The notes beneath the pieces are model-generated. The model worked only from the letters and a program-made list of their open reading frames with translations. It had not been told where the DNA came from and searched no databases. The position numbers and the translations under genes were made by a program. DNA of 64,000 nt from Sipunculus nudus. Its lineage: Eukaryota > Annelida > Sipuncula > Golfingiida > Sipunculidae. Shown one piece after another: positions 1 to 11,559 of this stretch (position 1 is the stretch's first letter; each line of letters opens with the position of its first letter). The stretch spans positions 20,432,979-20,496,978 of the forward strand of contig CM049321.1 in NCBI GenBank assembly GCA_026874595.1. Reading direction: 5' to 3'.

Positions 1-526
1 TTAGGGTTCTTTCAAAGAACCCTATCATAGGGTTCTTTAAAACACCCTTGGGTTCTTTAATTTAACCCTTTGATAGGGTTCTTTAAAACACCTCAAGGGT
101 TCTTTAAAAGAACCCTATGCTAGGGTTCTTTAAAACACCTTCAGGGTTGTTTAAACAACTTATATTATCTTGATCGTAGGGTTCATTAAAGAACCTAATA
201 GAGCTTTGGGGCACCTTTAGGGTTCTTTAGATACCCCCCCCCCTTTATTGCTGATTACATAAATTATTCATACTGATTTCATATTGATACTGAGTTCATA
301 TTGATAAACAATATCTTATACTGATATGGGGTCCAGACCACTGGATTAAAAAAATAAATACAAATACCATAATATACATTAATAATATATTTATTTGCAT
401 TTATTTAAATATAAAAAATAATATATATTGAAGCACAAGGATGCCTCTATACAAAACAGGTTACATTACCATTAATATACATGTACGTAATATGAGAGGT
501 AATCATACCATTTATTATTTCTTTTT

Positions 527-530
<4 letters not shown>

Positions 531-569
<39 letters not shown>

Positions 570-643
570 TTATATTAAAGATGAAAAGAAACATATATTT
601 ATGAATAAATCAATCAATGTCCTAAAATTATCTATTCATATAA

Positions 644-689
<46 letters not shown>

Positions 690-690
690 A
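531..690. repeat. Two (AT)n microsatellites
   Basis: Pure or nearly pure AT dinucleotide runs occur at about 531-561 and 646-690 within the interior of the CACTA-like element. They carry no coding signal. Confidence 0.9.
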
Positions 691-1567
691 AAACCTCTAA
701 GATCCTGTAAGGAATAAAGATGAGAATTTCAAACCTGATTGTTTCTAAAATGTCATGCTTGTCTTTGAATGTCAATAATTAAAATTATTTTAAAATCTGC
801 TACATATTGTTTAAAAACACAAATATGTATATTCTATACGTGGTGAAACTTTTACTGGAAGAATTATATATTACTGTCATCCCGTTAGGTGGTATCATCA
901 TCATATTAAAGCAATATATGCTGCACCTCTGGATGTGATACTATATATATAGTATATTTGAAAAAGGATTTCTTTTCAGTTTTAGCTTATTATATTGGCT
1001 AGTAGCAATTATTTTTCTGACTTACAGTCATACTCCATGTATATATCCAACCCATAAATGTAAGGATAAAAATAAGCATCTTTCATTAGAAAGCATCAAT
1101 CCATCCGCACCCAAGGTCAACTTGAAGCTGGATGATGGTTGGCAATAAATGTAAGGTTCAATTTTAATACTGTTCATTACCCTGTGTTTGTTTATGTCTA
1201 ACAGGATTATATTCTTTGCATGTGCTTACATAATCATTTTTAATCGTTTGTGCAAAAATGCAATCGATTTTGAAAGAAAACGACATATCATTGATGTAAT
1301 CGATTAATCGGCACACCACTACAGGTAATAGGTCCATTAATGCGTTAGCTCTGTGCGCAGCCTCACAACAGATATAGGCACAGCCCTAGAGCTTTTAAGT
1401 CTAAAATCAAACTCCTCTAAAAAAGAAAAAGTCTTTCTCAGTGACTTCGGGTACAGAAACCCATATGCCCAATAGGCCGCCATCACAAGGGCAATCCCCA
1501 TCGAAACGTATACGGAGCCATCATCACAGGTGAGATTACAGCTACTGCCACCACGTGCAACTCGTCA

Positions 1568-2604
1568 TCATGGAGTACATCCTGACCACCAGTGAACTTT
1601 AGTATTGGTATTGCGACGTTTCTTCCTGTAACAGAAAATGCAGATTGTGACACATTACAATATAAATAAAAGCAGCCATTATATTCAGAGTATTTTGAAG
1701 TAACCCTAAAGTTGTCTATAGGTTACAGAAAAAGTAAGTCTATTTACATTAATTTTGTTATTTGTATATAAAACGTATATGTTAAAACAGTCCCAGTGTT
1801 AGCGGCCCTGAGTATTTATTTTTAGCATTATAAAGACATACAAAACCTGTTTTTCTAGCTCAGCATTGCAGAAAGTTAGGTGTGCCAAAATAGAGGAAAA
1901 TTTCCCCACAAACAATAGACAGATAAATAGATAGATAGATAGATAGATGGATGGATTGATAGCTAAATTTCAAATGTAAAGAGGCATGTTTCACTGTACT
2001 TCTGCCCCATGAAAGTAGTAATATTTATATTTCATATTTAAAACAAAGTAACAACACAATTACCTTTTTATGGAGGAACAGGTGGTCTCCATGTTCCCAA
2101 AAAAGACCGGGATCGTTAATATTGCAGCATTATTCTTCAAACCTGAAAAAATAACAACTGAATTTAGGGTTACAAGAATAACATGTTTGGTGTTTGATAT
2201 ACAGTATGACCCCTAACAGTGAAAAAGTGAGCATGCTGAAGCCCAGTGTTTTGCCTTTCAGGGCACCGCGTGACCAGTGACTGTTTCTGTGATTTCACAA
2301 TCGGATGTATCTGTACAGCCTAGCACTCAGGCACTGTAAGACTAACGTGTATACCCCATGCTGTGACCAGCTCCCACTGATGGGCCGATGGCCACCTAAT
2401 GGCTACTCATTTATCATTCCACATGTGCATGGTGTACACATTGCAACCTACATCTGGTATTACCATCGATATCAACTGACCTTTATAAAGCAACACATTT
2501 TAAAACGTACTTCCCCTAACCATAATAGTATAATAGAATCAGTTATAGAACCTCTTACATACACAGAACACATACACGCACATACGCACACACACACATA
2601 TATT

Positions 2605-2661
<57 letters not shown>

Positions 2662-3280
2662 CATATATATGTATATATATGCACAAACATATTAACATAA
2701 TTGCGCACACAAATATATGCAAATATACACTTCACACAAACATACATACACCCAACTTGTATATCCGCAAGAATTGGCCTACAAACGACGTATTGGAGAG
2801 GTTTGATAATTACAATGTCAAAAGGGAATCTATGCCCGGGCCATGTTGGAAACTTGCCTGGGGTACAGTGATACATCCACGATACTATAGTGCTGACACA
2901 AGCTGTGTATATACCCATTATAAATATATAAGTCCTGTATATTATCCATGCTCTGTATACAAGTACACTGTACACTTAAATGATATAATATAACATCTGT
3001 GTTACAAATAATCAAAACTGATTGTGTATCGTCAAAAACATATACCGGCATTTTTCTTTCAGCGATGCATCCCGATATATAACTTGCAACTTTAAAGCTC
3101 AATTAAGTGTTATAACTCATGTAGATGATATATAGCATTTCTTTCCAGATAGAGTAAACAAATATTCAGTGGGTAAAATAATACATTCAAAAACTTACCT
3201 TATATTCTTCACTGTCTGTTTGTGACGTTACTGGCTTGCAGTCTGTACAGTACTTCAGCTGAACCTTGATCTGTCTCCAC
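1568..3280 (-). CDS. Tentative spliced minus-strand transcript encoding a short basic peptide
   Basis: Seen on the minus strand: a possible exon ending at 3199 with a consensus donor (AAG|GTAAGT); an exon at 2142-2064 flanked by TTTTTTCAG and AAG|GTAATT; and an exon starting at 1625 after TTTCTGTTACAG. The last two junctions keep one frame (phase 2), giving MET-TCSSIKR joined to KKRRNTNTKVHWWSGCTP and a TGA at 1568-1570, about 28 aa from the in-exon ATG. The basic run KRKKRR resembles a nuclear localisation signal. The exon at about 3280-3199 has no ATG in a usable frame and would be 5' UTR. No family is recognised. Chance splice motifs in AT-rich transposon DNA are a real alternative. Confidence 0.22.
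1919..1960. repeat. (GATA)n microsatellite
   Basis: A run of about nine GATA/GATG tetranucleotides. Confidence 0.85.
2587..2660. repeat. (CA)n-(TA)n compound microsatellite
   Basis: A short CA run passes into a long TA run. The ORFs that cross it on both strands read YIYI repeats and are artefacts. Confidence 0.9.
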
Positions 3281-3601
3281 TGGTCAGCACTGGTCAGCAC
3301 ACTGTTCTAAATACCCGGCACTTGTAAGATTGGCGCGAAAGCGTATCAATTTACGATTAAGCAATGTCAGTGAGAGTCGTCGCCTCGTTTTACATGAATG
3401 CAGCTGAAAAATGCTGTTTACACTACACGCCAATCGCACAGAAATGCTGAAAATTGTGAGAGACAAGTGATTGCCGTGTTGTGTAACCCTGGCTAGAGTT
3501 TGTCATATTTCCATGTATTGATAATAATTATTAATATTTAAAAAAATAACAGGAGTACCAATTTTGGTTCAGATTGTATATCACTGCTGAAAAAGTATAC
3601 A

Positions 3602-3603
<2 letters not shown>

Positions 3604-3657
<54 letters not shown>
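3604..3657. repeat. (AT)n microsatellite
   Basis: About 54 bp of pure AT dinucleotide. Confidence 0.95.
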
Positions 3658-3660
<3 letters not shown>

Positions 3661-4319
3661 CACCATAGAATCTTTAATGGCCAAAACTAATTCAGCAACG
3701 AATTACTTTACTAGACCAAAATTTCTAGAAAGAGTGACTGCATGCTAATTAAATTGAAAAAAAAACAACTTATATTTCCCTAATCATAATATCATGTAGA
3801 CCTGTATTAGGACCACACTAATAATTATCAATACAACTATTTTAATTATTGAGTTCAACCTTTAAATTTAAACTCATTTATATCTCTAAGGAACGCCTAG
3901 TCTCTCGGAAGCGTTTAATTTGTCAGGTTATAGAATCACTTCTTGATATACCCTGTTTTACAAGAAGCACTTCCAAAGAACCCTCATGACTGTCAAAGAA
4001 CCCTAAATCATCCCAAAGAACCCACCTTTATTTAAAGAACCCTGTTTTGCCTCATAACACCCTAGAGTTCTTTACTCAACCATGTGGTTCTTCAAAGAAC
4101 CCTCAAAGAACCCTCAAGAACCCTTTTTTCTTAGAGTGTACTTGAACTACGAGATACAACACATCTCCAGATATATACCTGATTGCTGGTAGGTGCTATT
4201 TTGCAAGTACATACATATTAAACCATTAACATGCATGTATGTATTTAAATGTAAACGAATACCCTTGGTAATATGAATGCTTAATGCCATTTTATTCATA
4301 AACGTTTTTAAATTTATAT

Positions 4320-5450
4320 ACAGACCGCCATTGATACCTGTTTCCCACTAAGGATACGTACTGTAGATTTAGTTAATATCTTCAAAATGATATAAGCGAT
4401 TGTATTCATATTTCATGTAATAATCAAAACCACATCTTTGGTATGCGGTATTTTAGCTCCTTTAGTAATACAAGGAACATGTAAAAATATTGTAATATAT
4501 ACGTCGCCGCTGATGGATAAATGCCTCCTGAGTCGCTTATTTTATAAATTTTATGATTATCGCGGTACACAATAGATCAACTTCATATATTTCATTTAAC
4601 CAATGGAATTTTGTTAAAAAAAAAAAAAGATTTAAAATAGGATCTACACGATGTATTCTTGAAATCTATAGTAAAATATACATCGGTTGTTAATTATTAA
4701 TGCCCGTGAACTAGTGCCGCTGATAGATAAATGCCTGTAGATCACTGTAGATGTTCATTTCTGCGTAATGCTATAAGTTATCCTCAGGAAACTTATCCTA
4801 CGACAAGGACTGTTCTTTTATAAAAAAAAAATACAGTTATTACACGAACAGTAACTAAGACGTGACTCGCCGCTAATAGGTATATCGTGACCTGACCGGC
4901 ATCCGTATACTTGTTTCGCGCTAGAGATATTATCTGTAAAAGAAGTTCATATCTTCTTTACGAGATAAAGAATTTCATTTTAATTCTCAATAACACATCT
5001 TGTTCATTTGGTCTTTTAGCTCCTTAAGTTACAGAAAAACGTATGAAAACAATCTGAGATATACATTCCCACTTATAGATAATTGCATCCCGGGCCGCTC
5101 TTTTTAAATTTTATGGTTGTCGCGGTACTAGATTAAGTTCATATATTTTAATTAGTGAATGGAATTATGTTGAATTTTATGAAAACATGAAATACAAGAT
5201 GTTTTTCGTCAAATATATAGTAACAAATACCTAGATTTTAATTTATTAATGACCGTGAACTAGTGTCAATGATATGTTTACTACTGTCGCGCAGTTCGCC
5301 TGTATAATGCACGTGCATTCACGGTCACTAGTATACTCTAAATCAGGTTCGTTTCTACGTAATGCTCTTCTGTATCAGCATTTTTGTCATGAAATATATA
5401 TAATAATATAATAAAACGATTAAGATATTATAATATACGGGTTTTTAATA
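4320..5450. repeat. Diverged direct duplication of about 0.55 kb
   Basis: Two adjacent copies share blocks in the same order: TTTTAGCTCC at 4451 and 5014, TTTTATG-TT-TCGCGGTAC at about 4549 and 5109, and CCGTGAACTAGTG at 4704 and 5253. The offset is 549-563 bp. Outside these blocks the copies are heavily diverged. No coding potential was recognised. The second copy also holds an inverted pair TGACCGTGAA/TTCACGGTCA around 5249-5330. Confidence 0.6.
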
Positions 5451-5559
5451 TAATTTAACATTTTATATTGAGATATAAAATAATATGAATAAAAAGTATT
5501 AAAATTATTTTAACTATCAAGATATCTGTTTAAAAAAATAAATATAATTTTTATTCCAG

Positions 5560-5717
5560 TTCCGTTAGCGGCATATCAGGGGCTAACGTAAGTATATTTT
5601 TATCTTATATTTGGTTATACATAGCGATAATTAGGTACCGACATTTTATTGATAGGATTAAGGGGTTTTAGTCATTTGGTAAGCTCTCTTTTAACAATAA
5701 TTTCCTCTAGCGGATAG
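5560..5717 (+). promoter_or_regulatory. Candidate 5' untranslated exon and first intron of the zinc-finger-like ORF
   Basis: A GT donor (GGCTAAC|GTAAGTA) near 5587 and a polypyrimidine-AG acceptor (TTTCCTCTAG) ending about 5710 would remove a small intron lying just before the ATG at 5718. This supports transcription of the downstream ORF, but the promoter itself was not identified. Confidence 0.35.
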
Positions 5718-7248
5718 ATGGATGTGAGAAAGAAAAAGCAACAAAAGATTAGGGATCAGAGAGCCAGAGCTAACACATTTGAGTGTCGATATTGTTGTAA
5801 AGTAATGCCATTTAAAGATGCAAAGAGACACGCATTCGGTGCACCTGGTAGAAGGCCATGCCCCAAGGCACAGGGCGATCCTCGCTATTCGGAATATATT
5901 TTCCAGCTGTATGGGCCCAAAGGGAACACTAATCCCAATTCCCCAAACTTTGGCCATCCAGACCCGCCATCTCCTGGCAAACGTGACAGTGACGACGCCC
6001 CCATAGCCGCTGTTGCTTCTACCCCTCTTGTTCCCGATGTAGAACTTAAGAAAGATTCCTCCAGGCCTGAGTTAGTTCAGGCTGTGCCTAGAAAGAGCGA
6101 TACAGGTGTGTCAAGAAGCACCATAGCCGTGCAAATTAATAGGGAGTACATAGAAACTAAACCCACAGGCTCTGATAAAAATGCCTCCTGCAAAGAAAGT
6201 TCAAAAGGTTCCCAGAATATACCTGTCATGTGCAAATGGGGGGCATTCTGCACCAGCGGGAAACACAAAGAAAACATAAATACGAATAAACATAAGGTCC
6301 AACTGGCAAGAAAAAGGCAACCAGAACAATCGGGAGATAATCAAACTTCTCCACAATACCCGTCCCTCATACTGGAGCCTACAACCTCCAAAATTTCCGT
6401 GAATCAGCCCGAGTCAGACATTACTAATTCTGTAAACATTTGTTCTGATATGAAAAATCACACCAGCCCAGCAGTCGAAGTTGCTTCACCTATGAAAACA
6501 ACTGCTACCACCAACTCCGTTGCGCCCTCTACACAACAGATCGCACAGTTTTACAACTTCCAGGTGTTACAAACTCGATTGTCAGGATCTGTATTACCAG
6601 AGCACATGTCAACATTCTTGGATTGCATGGAAAGGCAAGGTCTGCTTAGTGCAGAAAAGGTACATGAACTGAAAGAGTCTCATTCAACTGAAGCGAATGT
6701 AGCTCACAGGTTGGCCAACATTCCGGAAAATGCTGACAGGCCCAATCCTCAAGAACTCGGCACCGCCTTAAGGGCTCCCTTCCAAAGGAAAGAAGGGAAA
6801 AGTGTCTCTTCAGGCCTCAAACCCCTGCCAGATGGCAAGGAGTACTTTAAACCTAATTCTTTGGAATCTCTGCCATCTCTTGCAACACCAGAGCAAGCCG
6901 TTCCAACAGTCCACCATTCAAATGATCGGGATGGCTACATAAAAGGGGAAAAACAGGGAGGTGGGTTAGGCGTCTTATTTATCGCCTGTACCGATATCAA
7001 GGCCGCTACAGAGTTTTTGTTAAATTACGGGGAGCTGGCAAATAAAAAGAAAACATACACGTCCATGTGTTCATTGCCTCACACCCGACGAGTCTTTTGA
7101 ATTCTCGGGAGTTGCTGGTAATGAAACAGCGAAGGAGATTCCAGGATCAGCAGAGTTCCTTCCTAGAAAACGCTCCTTTCATGAGATAGAGGAGCCAGTC
7201 GATCATAGCACCCCTCAGGACCAGCCTAAACGTCCAAGGATATCTTAA
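5718..7248 (+). CDS. Unrecognised zinc-finger-like ORF with a late frameshift
   Basis: A 460-codon ORF runs 5718-7100. Its N terminus is highly basic (MDVRKKKQQK) and holds a candidate C2HC metal site: C23-x2-C26, H38, C48. The middle (about residues 75-300) is Pro/Ser/Thr/Lys-rich and looks disordered. Near the A-rich stretch 7044-7053 the natural reading appears to move to the +1 frame: that frame gives HTRPCVHCLTPDESFEFSG, continues open, and ends KRPRIS with TAA at 7246-7248. The annotated stop at 7098 is therefore probably caused by a 1-nt insertion, a sequence error or, less likely, frameshifting. No domain family is recognised; it could be a host nuclear protein or a transposon-encoded DNA-binding protein. 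A 123-bp satellite begins about 30 nt after the stop. Confidence 0.55.
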
Positions 7249-7280
7249 CTACATCGTAACACTTATGTAGACAGTACATT

Positions 7281-9225
7281 TAAGTGGATGCTATGAGTTG
7301 CCCATTGGCGGACACGGCCCTACAAATATATCCCTAGGCTAAGATGCAGGACCCATATCGGTGTTCTGGCGTGCATACTTGATACCACATTAGTTTAGAT
7401 GGTTAAGTGGATGCTATGAGTTGCCATGTGGTGGACATGGCCCACCAGATATATCCCTAGGCTAAGATGCAGGACCCATATCGGTGTTCTGGCGTGCATA
7501 CTTGATACCACATTAGTTTAGATGGTTAAGTGGATGCTATGAGTTGCCATGTGGTGGACATGGCCCACCAGATATATCCCTAGGCTAAGATGCAGGACCC
7601 ATATCGGTGTTCTGGCGTGCATACTTGATACCACATTAGTTTAGATGGTTGAGTGGATGCTATGAGTTGCCAAGTGGTGGACATGGCCCACCAGATATAT
7701 CCCTAGGCTAAGATGCAGGACCCATATCGGTGTTCCGGCGTGCATACTTGATACCACATTAGTTTAGATGATTGAGTGGATGCTATTAGTTGCCAAGTGG
7801 TGGACATGGCCCACCAGTTATATCCCTAGGCTAAGATGCAGGACCCATATCGGTGTTCCGGCGTGCATACTTGATACCACATTAGTTTAGATGATTGAGT
7901 GGATGCTATTAGTTGCCAAGTGGTGGACATGGCCCACCAGTTATATCCCTAGGCTAAGATGCAGGACCCATATCGGTGTTCTGGCGTGCATACTTGATAC
8001 CACATTAGTTTAGATGATTGAGTGGACGCTATGAGTTGCCAAGTGGTGGACATGGCCCACCAGATATATCCCTAGGCTAAGATGCAGGACCCATATCGGT
8101 GTTCTGGCGTGCATACTTGATACCACATTAGTTTAGATGGTTGAGTGGATGCTATGAGTTGCCAAGTGGTGGACATGGCCCGCCAGATATATCCCTAGGC
8201 TAAGATGCAGGACCCATATCGGTGTTCTGGCGTGCATACTTGATACCACATTAGTTTAGATAGTTGAGAGGATGCTATGAGTTGCCAAGTGGTGCACATG
8301 GCCCACCAGATATATCCCTAGGCTAAGATGCAGGACCCATATCGGTGTTCTGGCGTGCATACTTGATACCACATTAGTTTAGATGGTTGAGTGGATGCTA
8401 TGAGTTGCCAAGTGGTGGACATGGCCCGCCAGATATATCCCTAGGCTAAGATGCAGGACCCATATCGGTGTTCTGGCGTGCATACTTGATAACCACATTA
8501 GTTTAGATAGTTGAGAGGATGCTATGAGTTGCCAAGTGGTGGACATGGCCCGCCAGATATATCCCTAGGCTAAGATGCAGGACCCATATCGGTGTTCTGG
8601 CGTGCATACTTGATACCACATTAGTTTAGATAGTTGAGAGGATGCTATGAGTTGCCAAGTGGTGGACATGGCCCGCCAGATATATCCCTAGGCTAAGATG
8701 CAGGACCCATATCGGTGTTCTGGCGTGCATACTTGATACCACATTAGTTTAGATAGTTGAGAGGATGCTATAAGTTGCCAAGTGGTGGACATGGCCCACC
8801 AGATATATCCCTAGGCTAGGTGCAGGACCCATATCGGTGTTCTGGCGTGCATACTTGATACCACATTAGTTTTGATGGTTGAGTGGAGGCTATGAGTTGC
8901 CAAGTGGTGGACATGGCCCACCAGATATATCCCTAGGCTAAGATGCAGGACCCATATCTGTGTTCTGGCGTGCATACTTGATAACACAATAGTTTAGATG
9001 GTTGAGTGGACGCTATGAGTTGCCAAGTGGTGGACATGGCCCACCAGATATATCCCTAGGCTAAGATGCAGGACCCATATCGGTGTTCTGGCGTGCATAC
9101 TTGATAACACAATAGTTAAGATGATTGAGTGGACGCTATGAGTTGCCAAGTGGTGGACATGGCCCACCAGATATATCCCTAGGCTAAGATGCAGGACCCA
9201 TATCGGTGTTCCGGCGAGCATACAT
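7281..9225. repeat. 123-bp satellite, about 16 tandem copies
   Basis: The marker GGTTAAGTGG recurs at 7401 and 7524 and its variant at 7647, giving a 123-bp period that holds throughout. Each unit carries GTGGTGGACATGGCCCACC, ATATCCCTAGGCTAAGATGC and GTTCTGGCGTGCATACTTG. Copies differ by a few substitutions and rare 1-2-nt indels (an extra A near 8490, a loss near 8818). As 123 is divisible by three, an open frame can persist on the minus strand across units (8994-9221), but this is a by-product of the period. The array starts directly after the zinc-finger-like ORF, so it may be part of that transcript's 3' region or of one mobile unit. Confidence 0.95.
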
Positions 9226-9236
9226 TAGCCTTATAC

Positions 9237-9890
9237 CCCATCAGATTTAAATAATAGTGCCTAAACATATGTAATTAAACAATTAACAACAAACCATTAG
9301 GTTAAGGGGTTGAAATGTTTAGATGATAGCGATGGTGGGTCGCGGGAAATCCTGTCAACATGACTGAGGCTACGAACTCTTTCATGCTGAGTGTATAGCG
9401 TTCTTAATTTTCTTACTCCGAAATTTAAAAATCAGTCTTCAGCTGTGATTCGGATAATCCTCCTCCTGTCAATCCTTTTAAATAAATTGGAACGCTATCC
9501 ATCATGACGGGTTACTGTAGTGCCTTCACCCTCCAGCAGAATGGGAAGGTCAAGGGACAACGGTAGGTCCGCGAAGGCTACTCCACCTCCACGTGGTGCG
9601 GACTGGGATGGCTGATTACATACAGCTATGCTAAGAGAGTAGCCAATTCATTAAACACAACTTTGAGAACATCTATAATATTACAATATATCGTGATTTG
9701 AAACATAAAATTTCGAAAAAAATATGATCTCGGTATAACATGTGCACCTAATGACATTATTATGGGTTTCATTTTGGAGATAAAATCAAGTCGGAAACTT
9801 TTTTAATTAAGACAGTTCTGCCAATCTAAAATAACCAAAAGTGACTGTGTTTGGGCTTAGTCCCCTGCACACTGGGGTTCTCCAAAGCTG
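9237..9890. other. Unannotated spacer
   Basis: Mixed-composition DNA between the satellite and the minisatellite. A more GC-rich patch at about 9500-9620 looks repeat-like, but no family, tRNA boxes or exon signals were recognised. Confidence 0.4.
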
Positions 9891-9929
9891 TTTTTCTACA
9901 CAGCGGTCGGTAGAAAAAAAAACCCACCT

Positions 9930-10270
9930 GAAGAAGAAAGCTGCAGGTAGAAGAAAGCTGCCTGTGGAAGATGACAGAAGATAGAAAAAACCGGGTTGTA
10001 GAAGAACATAGCCTGTAGAAGATAAATGCAGGTAGATGATAGCCGCTTGTAGAAGATAACTACAGGTAGAAGATAGCCGCCTGTAGAAGACAACTGCAGG
10101 TAGTGCACAGCCGCTCGTAGAAGATAATTGCAGCTAATATATAGCCGCCTTTAAAAGAAAGGTGCAGGTAGTAGATAGCCACCTATAGAAGATAACTGCA
10201 GGTAGAAGATAGCCACTGTAGAAAATAGCCGCCTGTAGAAGATAATTGCCGGTAGAAGTTAGCTGCCTGT
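9930..10270. repeat. 34-bp minisatellite, first block
   Basis: The unit is two related 17-bp halves, CTGCAGGTAGAAGATAG and CCGCCTGTAGAAGATAA, so GTAGAAGATA recurs every 17 bp. About ten degenerate 34-bp units. The first part (9900-9990) is more irregular. Confidence 0.9.
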
Positions 10271-10279
10271 GGAAGACGA

Positions 10280-10705
10280 ATGCAATTTCCAATTCCGTTT
10301 GCAATTTTGGAATTCATCCCGGCAGCGCTTGGCATGTTCAACTGTCGTGAAGTTGCTAGCTTATCGATGCGACCGTTCGCCTCTTGGGACACTTTAGGGT
10401 TCTCGCCTGACACACAGTCACGTGGGTCCAGTAAACCTTTCTTTGCGGGTCGCTTGAGTTGAGTCTTCATGAAACAGGATTTTAGTCATGTTAATCGTAA
10501 TAAGATTTCATAGCAACTGATATCTCAGCTGAAAAACACTCCGCGTAATGGTGATTTGTACAAACATCTGTGAAACAAATAGCCTTTTAAAGACTTTTGT
10601 TACCCCCTCCAAATGCCTTTGAAGTAGGTCACGACTGCCTGCCAGCCGCGATCGTTGCCAGCTATGTTTGTTGTTCACCAATGGCAGGTTGTTTCTAGTA
10701 CTCAT
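10280..10705 (-). CDS. Candidate exon(s) between two minisatellite blocks
   Basis: On the minus strand an open frame from ATG at 10470 starts MKTQLKRPAKKGLLDPRD and stays open to the minisatellite; its composition (basic, Ser/Asn/Gly-rich) is more protein-like than the neighbouring repeat-coded frames. A second frame begins at ATG 10705 (MSTRNNLPLVNNKHSWQRSR) and meets a consensus donor GGAGGG|GTAACA about 100 nt later. These might be 5' exons of a minus-strand gene, with the flanking minisatellite intronic. No family is recognised and no downstream exon was found, so this is a weak call. Confidence 0.22.
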
Positions 10706-10814
10706 ATGTCAAACAGCATGTCTGGGTGCAGTACCATGAGTATTGTTGTACCCCGTGCAATCAATGTACTTTATAGCCCGAACCCTACCTAACGTTACGC
10801 AGTCACCCGAAGCT

Positions 10815-11445
10815 TGGCAGGTAGAAGATAGCTGAAGTAGACGATAACTGCAGATGGAAGATAGCCGCCTGTAGAAGATAACTGCAGGTAGGAGATAGCC
10901 GCCTGTAGAAAATAACGACCGGTAGAACATAGCTGCCTGTAGACGATAACTGCCGACAAAAGACAGCCGTCTGTAGGAGACAACTATGATAGAAAAAAAA
11001 CCACCTGTAGAAGATAACTGCAGGTAGAAGACAGCTGCCTGTAGAACGTAGCCACCTGCAGAAGATAGCCCCAGGTAGATGATAGCCGCCTGTGAAGATA
11101 ACTGCATGTAGAGGATAGCCCCAGGTAGATGATAGCCGCCTGAAGACGATAACTGCCGACAAAAGACAGCCGCCTGTAGAAGACAACTGCAGGTAGTATA
11201 TAGCCGCCTGTAGAAGACAACTCCAGGTAGAAAATGGCCGCTCGTAGAAGATAACTGCAGGTAGAAGATAGTCGCCCGGAGAAGACAACTGCAGGTAGAA
11301 GATAGCCGCCGTAAAAAATAACGAAAGGTAGAATATAGCCACTTAAAAACGATAACTGCCGATAAAAGATAGCCGCCTGTAGAAGACAACTGCAGGTAGT
11401 AGATAGCCGCCTGTAGAAGATAACTGCCGGTAGAAGATAGCCCCA
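10815..11445. repeat. 34-bp minisatellite, second block
   Basis: Same 17+17-bp unit as at 9930-10270, about 18 units, with local variants (CCCCAGGTAGATGATAG near 11067 and 11120). The 245-, 179- and 78-codon minus-strand frames here read LSSTGGYLLPAVIFYRRLSS-type repeats and are artefacts of the array. Confidence 0.92.
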
Positions 11446-11559
11446 TGGAAAGACGATTCCACTTATGAAAAACTAAAGATTTATAAAAGAATTAAACATA
11501 TTATCAACACAAACACACAACGAAATTCATACAATAATCTCCTGTCAATTTGACTGGTA

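Larger units (their letters stand above)
1..4138. mobile_element. Right-hand part of a CACTA/EnSpm-like element with subterminal repeat clusters
   Basis: Seen: a cluster of AGGGTTCTTT motifs, mostly in forward orientation, at 1-235 and a cluster of the complement AAAGAACCCT at 3975-4125, forming a large inverted arrangement. The right end reads GAACCCTTTTTTCTTAGAGTG and stops near 4138; its complement starts CACTCTAAGAAAAAAGGGTT, which fits the CACT(A/G/C) ends and subterminal repeats of CACTA/EnSpm transposons. The left terminus lies before the window, so the terminal repeat and 3-bp target duplication cannot be tested. No transposase ORF is visible inside, so the copy would be non-autonomous. 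A foldback-type element is the alternative. Confidence 0.5.

Noticed and set aside
1-30. TTAGGG at the window start as a telomere repeat
   Set aside because: The unit is AGGGTTCTTTAAA with irregular spacing and both orientations, not TTAGGG tandem repeats.
8994-9221. 75-codon minus-strand ORF as a gene
   Set aside because: It lies inside the satellite and repeats TPIWVLHLSLGIYLVGHVHH; the open frame follows from a period divisible by three.
7281-9225. Direct repeats as a CRISPR array
   Set aside because: There are no unique spacers; the whole 123-bp unit is repeated, and the genome is eukaryotic.
10709-11446. 245-codon minus-strand ORF as a protein
   Set aside because: It is entirely minisatellite-coded; the other frames of the array are open as well.
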